Origin: Sphingobacterium bambusae
GTDB taxonomy: Bacteria; Bacteroidota; Bacteroidia; Sphingobacteriales; Sphingobacteriaceae
Length of the DNA: 64,000 nucleotides
NCBI RefSeq assembly: GCF_033955345.1
Contig: NZ_CP138332.1
Location: forward strand, 2,542,001-2,606,000
Reading direction: 5' to 3'
Positions within the stretch are counted from its first letter, which is position 1; each line of letters opens with the position of its first letter. Shown piece after piece: positions 37,265 to 46,687 of this stretch. The position numbers were made by a program, and so were the translations under genes. A model generated the notes under the pieces. It saw only the letters and a list, made by a program, of their open reading frames with translations. It did no database searches and was not told where the DNA came from.

Positions 37265-38143
37265 CTATTTCCGATGTTCTATTTCATATCGCTGTTCTTT
37301 TACTTTGTTAATAGTCAGTCCAAACGGAAACGCCAATTCTTCGAGTGACTGTTGCGCCGTGCTGTAATAAAAAGTTCCGCTTATTTTAGGTATCTCCGAA
37401 AGAGGAGAGAGCTTGTTCACGACCTCTATCTGGTAAAGGGTTTGTATCTGTTCTATGGCCTCGGTCAACGGCGTATTATCAAAGGTGAGATGTAGATCCA
37501 TCCGAGAAGCTTTATTCTCACGAACTTCATTTCTATCCGTCCGACTGTCGAATACCCAAAGATCTCCCGGCTTTAGTAGGCTCCCCTCCGCTCCTGTCTT
37601 CCCCACGCGCACTTTCCCTTCGTAAAGAGCAACTTGCTGGGTCAATAATTCCTTTCGTGCCGTCACTTTAAAGATTGTTCCCAAAACCTTAGTTTCTACT
37701 TTTCCGGACTCCACAATAAAACCACGGCCAGTATGTTTGATATTAAAAACAGCTTCGCCAGAGAGCATGACTCGACGACTATCTCGATTGCTGAACGATT
37801 TCGGGTACTGTAGTGAACTATGGTCACTCAAGATCACGGTACTACTATCCGGTAACAAGATCGTCTTTGATGCGTTGCCTGCGGTCACGATCAATAGATC
37901 CGAGCTGGATATGTTGTTTTTTGACTGGTACAGCCACATAGCAAGTCCAAGGGCAATGAACAATGTAATGCTGGCAGCAACAAGCCTACTCCAACGTAGT
38001 CCTCGTGTTTTCGTCGCTCGATTTATCCCTCTCCACATGTTCTTTTTTTGAGCCTCTGTCGGGTTCCTATTCGTCGATTGATCTGCATCCCACAAATGAT
38101 GTAGATTGTCATCATCGTATTGATCAATGTTTTTGTTCGCCAT
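37265..38143 (-). CDS. FecR family anti-sigma factor
   Basis: 292 aa. Short cytoplasmic part (1-50, DDDNLHHLWDADQSTNRNPTEAQK), membrane helix (about 55-71, AASITLFIALGLAMWLY), FecR domain (TVILSDHSSLQYPKSFSNRDSRRVMLSGEAVFNI) and DUF4974-like C-terminus (FDNTPLTEAIEQIQTLYQIEVV). Its cytoplasmic part is about half as long as that of the other FecR in this window. Partner of the ECF sigma upstream and of the STN-bearing SusC downstream. Confidence 0.95.
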   Translation of the reverse strand: MANKNIDQYDDDNLHHLWDADQSTNRNPTEAQKKNMWRGINRATKTRGLRWSRLVAASITLFIALGLAMWLYQSKNNISSSDLLIVTAGNASKTILLPDSSTVILSDHSSLQYPKSFSNRDSRRVMLSGEAVFNIKHTGRGFIVESGKVETKVLGTIFKVTARKELLTQQVALYEGKVRVGKTGAEGSLLKPGDLWVFDSRTDRNEVRENKASRMDLHLTFDNTPLTEAIEQIQTLYQIEVVNKLSPLSEIPKISGTFYYSTAQQSLEELAFPFGLTINKVKEQRYEIEHRK

Positions 38144-38296
38144 CTGCTATTTACAAATTATGTCACGACAATGCCTTAAAAACGACTGTCTACTGTAAAT
38201 ACGTTTGCCGAATTCAAACTACCACTTGTAGGGCAATTTAATTTGGTTATTTAACAATTTATTAATATTGGAAAAGGAAAAAGTGATTTGAGCCAA

Positions 38297-38821
38297 CTAG
38301 CCTTTATAAGACCTGGCCTGTTCACGGAGAAATTCTGTTGCACGGTTGAGATGGTTCCCAACGGCACTGATCGATATGTTGAGGTATTGCGCGATTTCCT
38401 GGTAGGATAGTCCTTCGTGATGGTACAATGTAAAAACTTCTCGGCGTCGTGCAGGCAGCCGTTCTACGCACTGGCTCAATAATTTTCTGCGTTCAGCTAA
38501 GAGGTAAGAGGAGTCTTGGTCTTCATCTTCTTCTGCCAGCGGCAGATTCTCCTCGTCTAACCGTTCTTCACGTTGTTTTCGGTGCCAGTTGGAAATCTGT
38601 TGCTTACTTGTGTTAAACAACAGCGCATCCATTTTGGTCTCATCGTCGATTTTACCTCTTGTTTTCCAGATATGAATAAAAATATTCTGTACAATATCGT
38701 CGGCTTGATCATCATCTGCAAATCGCGCAACAAATCGATATACTTTTTTATGGTACGATTCAAATAACTGCTTAAATGCCTGATGGTCGCCCCGCTTAAT
38801 GCGAGCCAATAACAACTCCAT
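38297..38821 (-). CDS. RNA polymerase ECF-type sigma factor
   Basis: 174 aa from the ATG at 38821, which opens with MELLLARIKRGDHQAFKQLFESY, the usual start of region 2; an earlier frame start at 38884 would overlap the promoter. Region 2 (DDQADDIVQNIFIHIWKTRGKI) and region 4 (LPARRREVFTLYHHEGLSYQEIAQYLNISISAVGNHLNRATEF) are complete. It controls the FecR/SusCD locus in cis. Confidence 0.95.
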   Translation of the reverse strand: MELLLARIKRGDHQAFKQLFESYHKKVYRFVARFADDDQADDIVQNIFIHIWKTRGKIDDETKMDALLFNTSKQQISNWHRKQREERLDEENLPLAEEDEDQDSSYLLAERRKLLSQCVERLPARRREVFTLYHHEGLSYQEIAQYLNISISAVGNHLNRATEFLREQARSYKG

Positions 38822-38841
38822 AAACGACAATATTTTTCCAC

Positions 38842-38849
38842 CAAAGTTA
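38842..38849 (-). promoter_or_regulatory. -7 promoter box (TAACTTTG) for the ECF sigma gene
   Basis: Exact TAnnTTTG on the minus strand, 20 nt before the ATG at 38821. No TTG at the usual -33 distance. Supports the shorter start. Confidence 0.5.
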
Positions 38850-39119
38850 ATTAGCCCTTTGGAACATTTGGTTAACTGGTACACAAATTAATAAAAATTT
38901 AACAGTGAACATAGATATTGTTTCTCCATTATCGTAAAGCTTATAGAAATCAGGTTGAGATCTGCGTTTACTTTTGCCAGCGCGAGCGAGATTTTGCTTC
39001 ATCAGTTCGATATCAAAAAAATTAAACAATCGATTGCTTTCATGTTGCGTCGCGAAATAACAGAAAAGTGTCTTAATTTGGATGCTTAAAGCTTGAATTT
39101 TAGTCTTACCAAAAGAAAA
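38850..39119. other. Divergent intergenic region
   Basis: About 270 bp between the ECF sigma promoter and the beta-helix gene. The plus strand shows only a one-mismatch -7 (TTAATTTG, about 39074-39081). No repeat or hairpin worth naming. Confidence 0.3.
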
Positions 39120-41690
39120 ATGAACCTATCCGCTTTTAACTACAGAAGGACGATTGGATTAATATTCCAAAACCGAAATGCACTACAGCAGCAAAATACC
39201 GCTAAGAAAAATAACTTAGCCCCCCAAGTACATCTATCTCCTCTTACGGTGCCTGATGAATCCAGTAATTTTGATTTATTATGCACCAAAAACAATCGAC
39301 TCTCTGTAACGATCATATTAAAATCCCTATCCAAACTATTTTTTTTCAGCGCTATATTTTGCTTTACCCAAGCTTGGGCGCAGTCTACGAAACCCCAACA
39401 GATCTATGTTGCTTCAACCGGAAAGGATAGCCAATCCGGCACCTCTTCCCGTCCTTTTGCTAGCCCACAAGCGGCACTGAAGCAGGTCACTAAGTTGAAA
39501 AAAGACGGCTACAAAGGCGCCGTTGAACTCATCCTTCGTGAAGGAACCTACTATTTAGACGAGGCGCTGTTGATTACGCCCGCCGAATCCGGTAGCGAAA
39601 ATGCACCACTGACAATTAAGGCCGCAAAGGGTCACCGTGTGACGCTCAGCGGCGCTGTGCCGTTGCACTTGAAATGGGTACATCAGCAATCAGGTATCTG
39701 GAAAGCGTCAACTCCCAAGGGCCTTGTTTTTCAGGAACTGTACACGAATGGAAAACGGCTACACAGGGCGAGGTATCCTAATTATGACGCCACAGTACTT
39801 CCCTTTCAGGGCTATGCTGCCGATGCCTTAAGTACAGCGCGCGTACAACGCTGGAAAGATCCGACGACCGCTTATGTCCATGCGTTACATATCGGTCGTT
39901 GGGGAGGTTTCCACTACCGCATCAGCGGTAGGGATCAAGATGGTCAGCTCACCTTTTCGGGAGGCGAACAAAACAATAGGCCGAGTAAGATGCACGAGAC
40001 CTACCGCTATGTGGAAAATATAGTTGAAGAGCTCGATGTGGCCAACGAATGGTTCTTGGACGAAAAGACCAACACGCTCTATTACTACCCCGAGAAAGGT
40101 ATCGACCCGAACAACGAACAGTTCGAAGCGCCACTGCTAGAAAATATCATCACGATACAAGGGAGCTTAACACAACCTGCGCACAACATTCGCCTTGAGG
40201 GAATACGCTTTACCCATACCGCCCCAACATTTATGAAGACGGCCGAGCCGCTGTTGCGAAGTGATTGGACAATCTATCGGCAGGGAGCGGTAAAAATCGA
40301 AGGCGCAGAACGCTGCGAAGTAACAGGTTCCGACTTTGTGGATCTAGGTGGAAACGCAATCTTCATCAGCAATTACAACCGTGATATTCTGATTGCCAAC
40401 AATCTCATCGAACGATTGGGCGCTGGAGCCATCAACTTTGTCGGTAGCCCCGAGGCTGTACGTTCTCCCGCTTTTCGTTATGAAAAATCTGTCCCAATTA
40501 CAGCGATGGATACCCTCATCGGCCCTAAATCGGATAATTTTCCAAAAGACTGTGAAGCCAGCAACAACCTCATTCGCGACATCGGCTTGATCGAAAAACA
40601 GGTTGCGGGTGTCCAGATCTCCATGGCCTCCGCTATCCGTGTGCTACACAACAGCATCTACCGTGTGCCACGTGCTGGTATCAACATTGGCGATGGCACT
40701 TGGGGCGGTCACGATATTGCCTACAACGATGTCTTCCAAACCGTCCTCGAGACGAGTGACCATGGCGCTTTTAACTCCTGGGGGAGAGATCGATTTTGGC
40801 AGGCCAACCGCGGGGAAATGAACAAGGTCACGGCGCAACATCCAACCTGGGTTTTGCTGGATGCCGTACAGCCCACACAGATCCGCAATAACAGGTTTCA
40901 GTGTGATCATGGCTGGGACATTGACCTAGATGACGGATCAACGAACTACCAAATTTACAACAATCTTTGTCTCAGTGGCGGACTAAAACTTCGAGAAGGG
41001 TTCTATCGTACGGTGTACAACAATATCATGATCAATAACGGTTTCCATCCGCACGTATGGTTCAAAGACAGCCACGATGTATTTAGAAACAATGTGGTGA
41101 TGCGTAGCCATGCTGATATTCAAGTAAAATTTTGGGGCGACACCGTGGATTATAACTACTACGCATCGACGGATGACTTGGCAAAAGATCAGAAAAAAGG
41201 AATAGATGCACATAGCGAGGTCATTGATATGCAGTTTAAAGATGCCGCAAAAGGCGATTTTCAGCTAGTAGGAAATCTTCCCAAAGGATTTAAAAATTTC
41301 GATATGAATTCTTTTGGCGTAGAGCATCCTCGCCTTAAGAAATTAGCAGAAACGGCACCTATCCCCACGCTTTCCACACAAAATGCCTCCACTCAAACCT
41401 CGGTCTTATCTTGGAAAGGGGCACAATTTAAATCGATAGCATCCTTGGGCGAGCAATCTGCGGCAGGTCTCCCAAGCATGGCGGGCGCACTAGTGGCACA
41501 GCTGGAAGAAAACAGTCCGCTCTATCTTAGTGGCCTACGTGCGAGCGACGTTATAGTGGAATGTCAGCATGAGACAATCGACAACAGCGCAGATCTCGAA
41601 CGTATCGTTAAGCGAGATAAATTCAGAGATCAATTAACCGTAGTTATTTACAGAAATCAAAGTAAGCAAACCTTACTTTTGAAACTATAA
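39120..41690 (+). CDS. Right-handed beta-helix protein with C-terminal PDZ domain (GH141-like)
   Basis: 856 aa from the ATG at 39120 (a TTG at 39093 would add 9). About 60 residues precede a clear signal-peptide-like stretch (KLFFFSAIFCFTQAWAQS), so the true start is uncertain. The mature part opens with IYVASTGKDSQSGTSSRPFASPQAAL and LREGTYYLDEALLITP, then LFQELYTNGKRLHRARYPNY, a set typical of large beta-helix enzymes such as GH141. Beta-helix turns follow (ANNLIERLGAGAINFVGS, NNRFQCDHGWDIDLDDGSTN). The last 80 residues form a PDZ domain (GALVAQLEENSPLYLSGLRASDVIVEC). Probable secreted carbohydrate-active enzyme; the substrate is unknown. Confidence 0.75.
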   Translation: MNLSAFNYRRTIGLIFQNRNALQQQNTAKKNNLAPQVHLSPLTVPDESSNFDLLCTKNNRLSVTIILKSLSKLFFFSAIFCFTQAWAQSTKPQQIYVASTGKDSQSGTSSRPFASPQAALKQVTKLKKDGYKGAVELILREGTYYLDEALLITPAESGSENAPLTIKAAKGHRVTLSGAVPLHLKWVHQQSGIWKASTPKGLVFQELYTNGKRLHRARYPNYDATVLPFQGYAADALSTARVQRWKDPTTAYVHALHIGRWGGFHYRISGRDQDGQLTFSGGEQNNRPSKMHETYRYVENIVEELDVANEWFLDEKTNTLYYYPEKGIDPNNEQFEAPLLENIITIQGSLTQPAHNIRLEGIRFTHTAPTFMKTAEPLLRSDWTIYRQGAVKIEGAERCEVTGSDFVDLGGNAIFISNYNRDILIANNLIERLGAGAINFVGSPEAVRSPAFRYEKSVPITAMDTLIGPKSDNFPKDCEASNNLIRDIGLIEKQVAGVQISMASAIRVLHNSIYRVPRAGINIGDGTWGGHDIAYNDVFQTVLETSDHGAFNSWGRDRFWQANRGEMNKVTAQHPTWVLLDAVQPTQIRNNRFQCDHGWDIDLDDGSTNYQIYNNLCLSGGLKLREGFYRTVYNNIMINNGFHPHVWFKDSHDVFRNNVVMRSHADIQVKFWGDTVDYNYYASTDDLAKDQKKGIDAHSEVIDMQFKDAAKGDFQLVGNLPKGFKNFDMNSFGVEHPRLKKLAETAPIPTLSTQNASTQTSVLSWKGAQFKSIASLGEQSAAGLPSMAGALVAQLEENSPLYLSGLRASDVIVECQHETIDNSADLERIVKRDKFRDQLTVVIYRNQSKQTLLLKL

Positions 41691-41773
41691 GCATGTTATG
41701 GCGACTTGTCCTGCGATTTAAATTGCAGCGGCGGCTATTCGAAGAATAGCTTGCACAACATGCCTAAAAAAGC

Positions 41774-41810
41774 AAATGGCCAACAGTAGACATGCTACCG
41801 TTGGCCATTT
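41774..41810. terminator. Bidirectional terminator between beta-helix and SusD-like genes
   Basis: Stem of 11 bp (AAATGGCCAAC / GTTGGCCATTT), one A.C mismatch, then 4 more bp (GTAG / CTAC) around a 5-nt loop. It is centrally placed between convergent genes, followed by TTTCTTTAAC on the plus strand. A smaller 7-bp hairpin (41734-41750) and an 18-bp near-palindrome (41711-41728) lie just before it. Confidence 0.85.
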
Positions 41811-41845
41811 CTTTAACAAAAATCGCTATTTGTATCTGCACTTCA

Positions 41846-43345
41846 TTACTGCACCCACCAAGGTTTACTGCGGATGTTGTCGTTTCCGCTAAACTGGGTT
41901 TGTATAGCCGCGGAAACATTTGCACCATTAATATTGTATTCCTCCTGTGGATACATCCAGCGATAGGCCGTTTGTACGTTGGCAGATTTGCGCAAGGCAG
42001 GATATCCGGTCCGTAGATGATCGAAATAAGCAGAATAGCCTCCCTGATGGAAGGAACGCAAATATTTCTGCATCATGATTCGCGCAATCTTTTCTTCGTT
42101 GCTAGGCACAGCGTCCAAGCGTACGCTCGTCTGTTGCAGATAAGCATCAACCTTAGCCGCTCCCACGAAACTGGACAGCCCTTTTGCATAGGTCTCGTAG
42201 AATTTAAAAGCCGAACGAACACCTTCATTGTACACCGCATTAGCATCACCACTTATCCAACCACGCACGATCGCTTCTGCCAAGATAAACTGCTGCTCGG
42301 CATGGCTGATCAATTGTAACGGCTCTGTGGTAGCATCTTGTGTATACCTTTCAAGCACTTTTGAGAGCTTGCCGCGTACCGCTTTAGCATTTACCTGTGC
42401 ATACGGGGCAATAGGATCTCCTCCTTCGTAAGCCGCAAAATTGTCTAAAGCCAGCCCCTGTTCTTCTGCCTCGCGCGTGCGCGTTGCCAGCATGAACAAG
42501 CGTGGATCTTGATGGTCCTGTAATCTTTTGATAAACGTAGAGTCCATATACATCCCCGAGCCGTAGCCGCTGGAGTTAAACTCCGGGTATCGGTTTCCAT
42601 CTTGGTTCAAAAACTGCAGTTGTGCATCATCGTTTTCACCTATAAGTGGTTCGTTTTGGTAGATCGACGCGAATTGGCTTTTGATATTGAGGCTCGCATC
42701 GTTTTCTTTCATCGACAATGTCATCAACACCTTCAAGCGAAAGGCGTTCACCGCTTTGACCCATTGCGCAGCTTGCTCTCCATAGATGATATCCCCTTTG
42801 ATAATTCCTCCTTCTTGCTCCTGCAGGATATCGTTAGCCTCTTCGAGTTCCTTCAAAATTCCCACAAAAACATCTTTCTGGCTGTCATACTTTGGTGTGT
42901 AAACCTGCGACGTTTCCCCTTGCAAGGCTTCCGAATACGGGATATCTCCGAAAGTTAGGGTCAGGTTGTAAAAGTAATAGGCCCGGAAGAACTTTGCCAA
43001 CGCCAAATAGGTAGGATCTGCCACACGGACAGCTTCCTCCTCCATTTTGATCACATTGCGCAACTGGCTGTAGGGATCAAAACTTCCCCTTTGCCAATTA
43101 TAGATTTGGTTAGCGTTCTCGCCATCAGTCTGCACAATCATCTTTAAAGTATACAGGGGCGAGGTACCACGCCAAGCACGAAAAGCGTCCCACTCCACCT
43201 TAGGAAGCAGAGCCTGCGGATGCGCGCTGGCAGCAGAATTTGGGTTTTCGTTGATATCGGTTAGCTTTTGGCAAGAGAATAGCGCCGAAACGGCCGCAGT
43301 AGCCAAAAAAAACTTTGTTATTTTTTGTGTCATTTTCATCTTCAT
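41846..43345 (-). CDS. SusD/RagB-like lipoprotein (SusD-like_2 type)
   Basis: 499 aa. Lipobox ALFSC, then LTDINENPNSAASAHPQALLPKVEW, typical of the SusD-like_2 subfamily that accompanies SusC transporters, and FFRAYYFYNLTLTFGDIPYSEAL. The C-terminal region (KYLRSFHQGGYSAYFDHLRTGYP) also fits that subfamily. Starts 28 bp after the SusC stop. Unlike the other three SusD proteins here it lacks the classic C-terminal LERRVEL..FDLIR signature. Confidence 0.93.
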   Translation of the reverse strand: MKMKMTQKITKFFLATAAVSALFSCQKLTDINENPNSAASAHPQALLPKVEWDAFRAWRGTSPLYTLKMIVQTDGENANQIYNWQRGSFDPYSQLRNVIKMEEEAVRVADPTYLALAKFFRAYYFYNLTLTFGDIPYSEALQGETSQVYTPKYDSQKDVFVGILKELEEANDILQEQEGGIIKGDIIYGEQAAQWVKAVNAFRLKVLMTLSMKENDASLNIKSQFASIYQNEPLIGENDDAQLQFLNQDGNRYPEFNSSGYGSGMYMDSTFIKRLQDHQDPRLFMLATRTREAEEQGLALDNFAAYEGGDPIAPYAQVNAKAVRGKLSKVLERYTQDATTEPLQLISHAEQQFILAEAIVRGWISGDANAVYNEGVRSAFKFYETYAKGLSSFVGAAKVDAYLQQTSVRLDAVPSNEEKIARIMMQKYLRSFHQGGYSAYFDHLRTGYPALRKSANVQTAYRWMYPQEEYNINGANVSAAIQTQFSGNDNIRSKPWWVQ

Positions 43346-43373
43346 TCTTTTCTAAAATAGCTGGTTGGCCTTG

Positions 43374-46300
43374 TTAAAACTTAAAATTCAAGGATACACC
43401 AAGGTATCGCGTCGACGGGTCCTGTAAGTTCGCGTCGTTACCAATACCAAAATCAGGATCAACATAAGGGACGTTTTTCCACATCAATAAATTATATCCA
43501 AACACCGAAGCATCAAGACCACTAAGGGCTTTGGACTTAATAATTTTGTTGACGTCGTAGCTTACTGCCAAACGTCTTAGCTTAACGAAAGAGCGATCGA
43601 ACACATTAGCAAACAGTTCGCTTTCCTCTTCGGTGACCCGCGCTTGGTAAGGGTAATTTTGGCTCCACGACTGCCAGCTTACCGTGCCGGTAAATGGCGA
43701 GTAGGTACGCGTATCGGAAGTAACATTCCCATTGGTGTCACGGATCAACTCACCACCGGTCACGATAACCCCCGTAGGCTGATAGGCATTCTGTCCCGTT
43801 TCATATTCCTGATCCCTGTAAAGCGTTGACGACGGATGTTTACCGCCCCACCACATCTTCTCGATGGTCTGCGAGTTCATCACACCGCCGATCGATCCAT
43901 CGATATCCAAATTGATGGTAAAGTCCTTAACCTTGAAGGTATTCATAAAACCAAATTGCCAATCGGGATTGAAATGCCCCAACATGGTGGGATAAGGATC
44001 GCGGATAGGCATGCCCGTATTTTGGTTAAGAATTAAATCGCCATTGGCAGACTTCTGCCAAGTCGTTGCATAGTAGGCATCAGCACGATCACCAACCTTC
44101 CGATTTTCCAGTACATTCACGCCCGGATAAATGCTTTCGATCTTACGTACCGAAGTGCTCCAGTTCACGGTTGTATTCCAAGCAAAATTATCCTGCTTAA
44201 TGATTCCTGCCGTTAGCATCACTTCGAAACCTTGTGTGCGGTTTTTAAATCCGTTTACCTTGCGCGAGTTGAATCCCGATGCCTGCGAGGCTGGCACGTT
44301 CAAGATGGTGTTGTCATCAATAATGTTATAATAGGTCAAATCAAGCGACAAACGATTTTTGAAGAAACCGAAAGCTGTACCGAGCTCGTAAGATTGTGTG
44401 TTTTGCGGCATGATGCTCGCATTGGCCAATACGCTAGGGTATACTACAGAAGGTGTGGTTCCGTAATTGAAATCCTTTTCGTAGAATGCCTGTAGGCTAT
44501 AAGGCGTCAAATCATCGGAAGCAGAAGCCCATGAACCATAAACCTTCCAGTAATCCACCTGTGATGCAATCTTGAAATAATCCGAAAGGATAGAGCTCAC
44601 CGATACCGAAGGGTAACTATATGAACGATTGCTTTCCGGAAGCGTAGACGACCAGTCGTTACGTAACGAAAAGTTCATATAAGTAGACCGGAATACGTCT
44701 AAGTTTAAGGAAGCGTAGGCACTACGGATTACCTTCTCCCGAATGTAGCTATTCGATTTATCATCTCCAGAGATCAATGTTTTGATAGGCCCTTGGCTAT
44801 TTCCGATGTTATAGATGAAAGGGGCAACTAAACCATCGGTGGAAATAAATGCGTTACGGATATCTCGTTTAAAAGTCGAACCACCGGCATTTAATGTCAA
44901 GCCAAAATTTTCGGAAAACTGCTCTGTATAGGTCGCCAACACATCGGCATCAAAGTTCACCTGCTTGTTGTCCCAAGTCTTGTAATCCCCGTTTCGGGAG
45001 TCGCCATAGTTCATATAAGATTTAGGCACCTGCATATCTTCAAACAAGGTCTTTTGTCTGGCTGAGACGCGTCCCTGCACCATGAATTTGGAAGAAACCT
45101 TCCAGTTGAGGGTACTCTGTCCGTGTAACACATCAAGGTCGTGCATTTGGTTCAGCTCGTTTGCTGCAAAGTAAGGGTTATTGTACCAAGCGTAATTGTA
45201 GTTTGCTTGACGGAACCCCTCTTGCCCCGGTATGTAGTAATGCTCAGACAATTCTTTTCCGTTCACATCATTTCCCATCCACAGTAAAATGGTGTACATG
45301 TGGTTTTTTGGCCCGTAGCCATAGCGCGGATAGTTAGGCGATTTCACCTTGTTGTACGACAAATTGAGATCAAACTGCAAGTTGGGGGTGAAGCGATAGG
45401 AGGAGTTGATATTTGCGCCACCCGTTGTCAGCTGTGAATTGGGCACCTGACCTTTCTGAAAAGCATATTTCCCAGAAGCGAAGATGCTTAGCTTATCGTT
45501 CTTGTAAGCTATTGTCGCGTTGTTTTCCGTCACGAATCCTGTACCTAGGAAGTCTCGCAAGTTGTCATGTGCTACCCAATCGATCGGCACCCGCTCATAG
45601 CGCGACTTATCATCATACATTGTTCCACTGACATCTCCCCACCAAGGAATGACTTCACCTGTCTGCTTATCGCGGATGGGGCTATTCCATTGCGGCACTT
45701 GAATACCGCTGTTCAATTTCGGTCCCCAAGCCATATCACCATCGGAGATACCACCATCGGCTCCGTCCCAAAACTCATACTTGCCATTGGATCCACTACC
45801 ATATTCCATTTGGGATTCCGGAAAAACCGTAAAACCAGCTGAAAACATGTTGGTGCTCCCGACGGTAAATTGCAACTTATCGGCTTTTGCCTGCTTTGTA
45901 GTGATTAAGATCGCTCCTTCTTTACCACGCGCTCCATATAGAGAGGAAGCGGTTACCCCCTTCAGGACGTTAATATTTTCAATATTTTGACTCGGTATAT
46001 CGTAGAAGTTTGTTTCTACAGGAATACCATCCACTACGATCAAAAGGTTGGTTTTTCCGCGCAGGTTAAACGATGGTGCTTGAAAGATCCCTGTGGGGTT
46101 GTTGACGATCAAACCGGCCACTTGTCCCGTCAACGCGTTACCGATGTTCATGGTCTTCGACTGTTGCAATACTTCCGTATTGACCTCCTGCGTAGCATAG
46201 CCGACTTTCTTCTTCTGCTTTTTGATACCTATCGCGGTAACAACCACTTCTTCAATAGCCGATTCCTCCTTGGTCAATTCAATCGTCAAGCTGTTGCCAT

Positions 46301-46634
46301 TGTAGCTTTGCTGCTGCACCTTATAGCCCATCGCCTTGATTTCCAAAACATCCCCTCGCTGCGCTTCGATAACAAATTTACCGTTGAAGTCGCTAGAGGT
46401 CATCTGCTGGGTACGCAGGTTTGTGATCGTCGCACCAAGCAAAGCTTCTCCGCTCTCGCTGGTAATCTGTCCACTTGCTGCTCCCTGCGCGCCAACGGAA
46501 ATTGCGGCAGAGGCCTCATCAGTGTTTGGCTTTGGAGTTGACCAGGCCCCATGTATGGACAACGCCATAGAGAGGCCTAAAGCAATCGCCAATTTTGTCA
46601 TTGGCTTTGCTGACCGGAAGTTTAATTCATTCAT
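43374..46634 (-). CDS. SusC/RagA family TonB-linked transporter
   Basis: 1086 aa. Signal peptide, CarboxypepD_reg domain (about 55-120, ASGQITSESGEALLGATI), plug (LLIVVDGIPVETN, NINVLKGVTASSLYGARGKEG) and barrel ending in STRYLGVSLNFKF. No STN domain and no adjacent ECF/FecR genes, so regulation must come from elsewhere. The mRNA leader carries a perfect hairpin at its predicted 5' end. Substrate unknown; the beta-helix enzyme gene behind the terminator is on the other strand. Confidence 0.95.
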   Translation of the reverse strand: MNELNFRSAKPMTKLAIALGLSMALSIHGAWSTPKPNTDEASAAISVGAQGAASGQITSESGEALLGATITNLRTQQMTSSDFNGKFVIEAQRGDVLEIKAMGYKVQQQSYNGNSLTIELTKEESAIEEVVVTAIGIKKQKKKVGYATQEVNTEVLQQSKTMNIGNALTGQVAGLIVNNPTGIFQAPSFNLRGKTNLLIVVDGIPVETNFYDIPSQNIENINVLKGVTASSLYGARGKEGAILITTKQAKADKLQFTVGSTNMFSAGFTVFPESQMEYGSGSNGKYEFWDGADGGISDGDMAWGPKLNSGIQVPQWNSPIRDKQTGEVIPWWGDVSGTMYDDKSRYERVPIDWVAHDNLRDFLGTGFVTENNATIAYKNDKLSIFASGKYAFQKGQVPNSQLTTGGANINSSYRFTPNLQFDLNLSYNKVKSPNYPRYGYGPKNHMYTILLWMGNDVNGKELSEHYYIPGQEGFRQANYNYAWYNNPYFAANELNQMHDLDVLHGQSTLNWKVSSKFMVQGRVSARQKTLFEDMQVPKSYMNYGDSRNGDYKTWDNKQVNFDADVLATYTEQFSENFGLTLNAGGSTFKRDIRNAFISTDGLVAPFIYNIGNSQGPIKTLISGDDKSNSYIREKVIRSAYASLNLDVFRSTYMNFSLRNDWSSTLPESNRSYSYPSVSVSSILSDYFKIASQVDYWKVYGSWASASDDLTPYSLQAFYEKDFNYGTTPSVVYPSVLANASIMPQNTQSYELGTAFGFFKNRLSLDLTYYNIIDDNTILNVPASQASGFNSRKVNGFKNRTQGFEVMLTAGIIKQDNFAWNTTVNWSTSVRKIESIYPGVNVLENRKVGDRADAYYATTWQKSANGDLILNQNTGMPIRDPYPTMLGHFNPDWQFGFMNTFKVKDFTINLDIDGSIGGVMNSQTIEKMWWGGKHPSSTLYRDQEYETGQNAYQPTGVIVTGGELIRDTNGNVTSDTRTYSPFTGTVSWQSWSQNYPYQARVTEEESELFANVFDRSFVKLRRLAVSYDVNKIIKSKALSGLDASVFGYNLLMWKNVPYVDPDFGIGNDANLQDPSTRYLGVSLNFKF

Positions 46635-46655
46635 TTCTTTTTCGTGGAATTAATA

Positions 46656-46678
46656 ATCGATCTATGTTTTAGATCGAT
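46656..46678 (-). promoter_or_regulatory. Perfect 5' leader hairpin of the SusC gene
   Basis: 9-bp stem (ATCGATCTA / TAGATCGAT) with a 5-nt loop, directly downstream of the weak -7 box (46680-46687). It would form the first nucleotides of the SusC message, or it could be a palindromic operator at the start site. Confidence 0.5.
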
Positions 46679-46679
46679 G

Positions 46680-46687
46680 CAAAGCAA
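46680..46687 (-). promoter_or_regulatory. Probable -7 box (TTGCTTTG) of the SusC gene
   Basis: One mismatch to TAnnTTTG on the minus strand, 46 nt upstream of the ATG at 46634. Placement next to the 5' hairpin supports it. Confidence 0.35.

Noticed and set aside
39282..39385. ATG frame starting inside the beta-helix gene at the expected signal peptide position
   Set aside because: It is in a different reading frame and does not encode the signal peptide or continue into the beta-helix domain.
41711..41750. Small palindrome and hairpin before the strong terminator
   Set aside because: Short and not linked to a gene start; mentioned only in the terminator entry.
45987..46541. Long open frame antisense to the SusC signal/plug region
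   Set aside because: It lies opposite a clear SusC coding region and shows no family, signal peptide or promoter; typical shadow frame.
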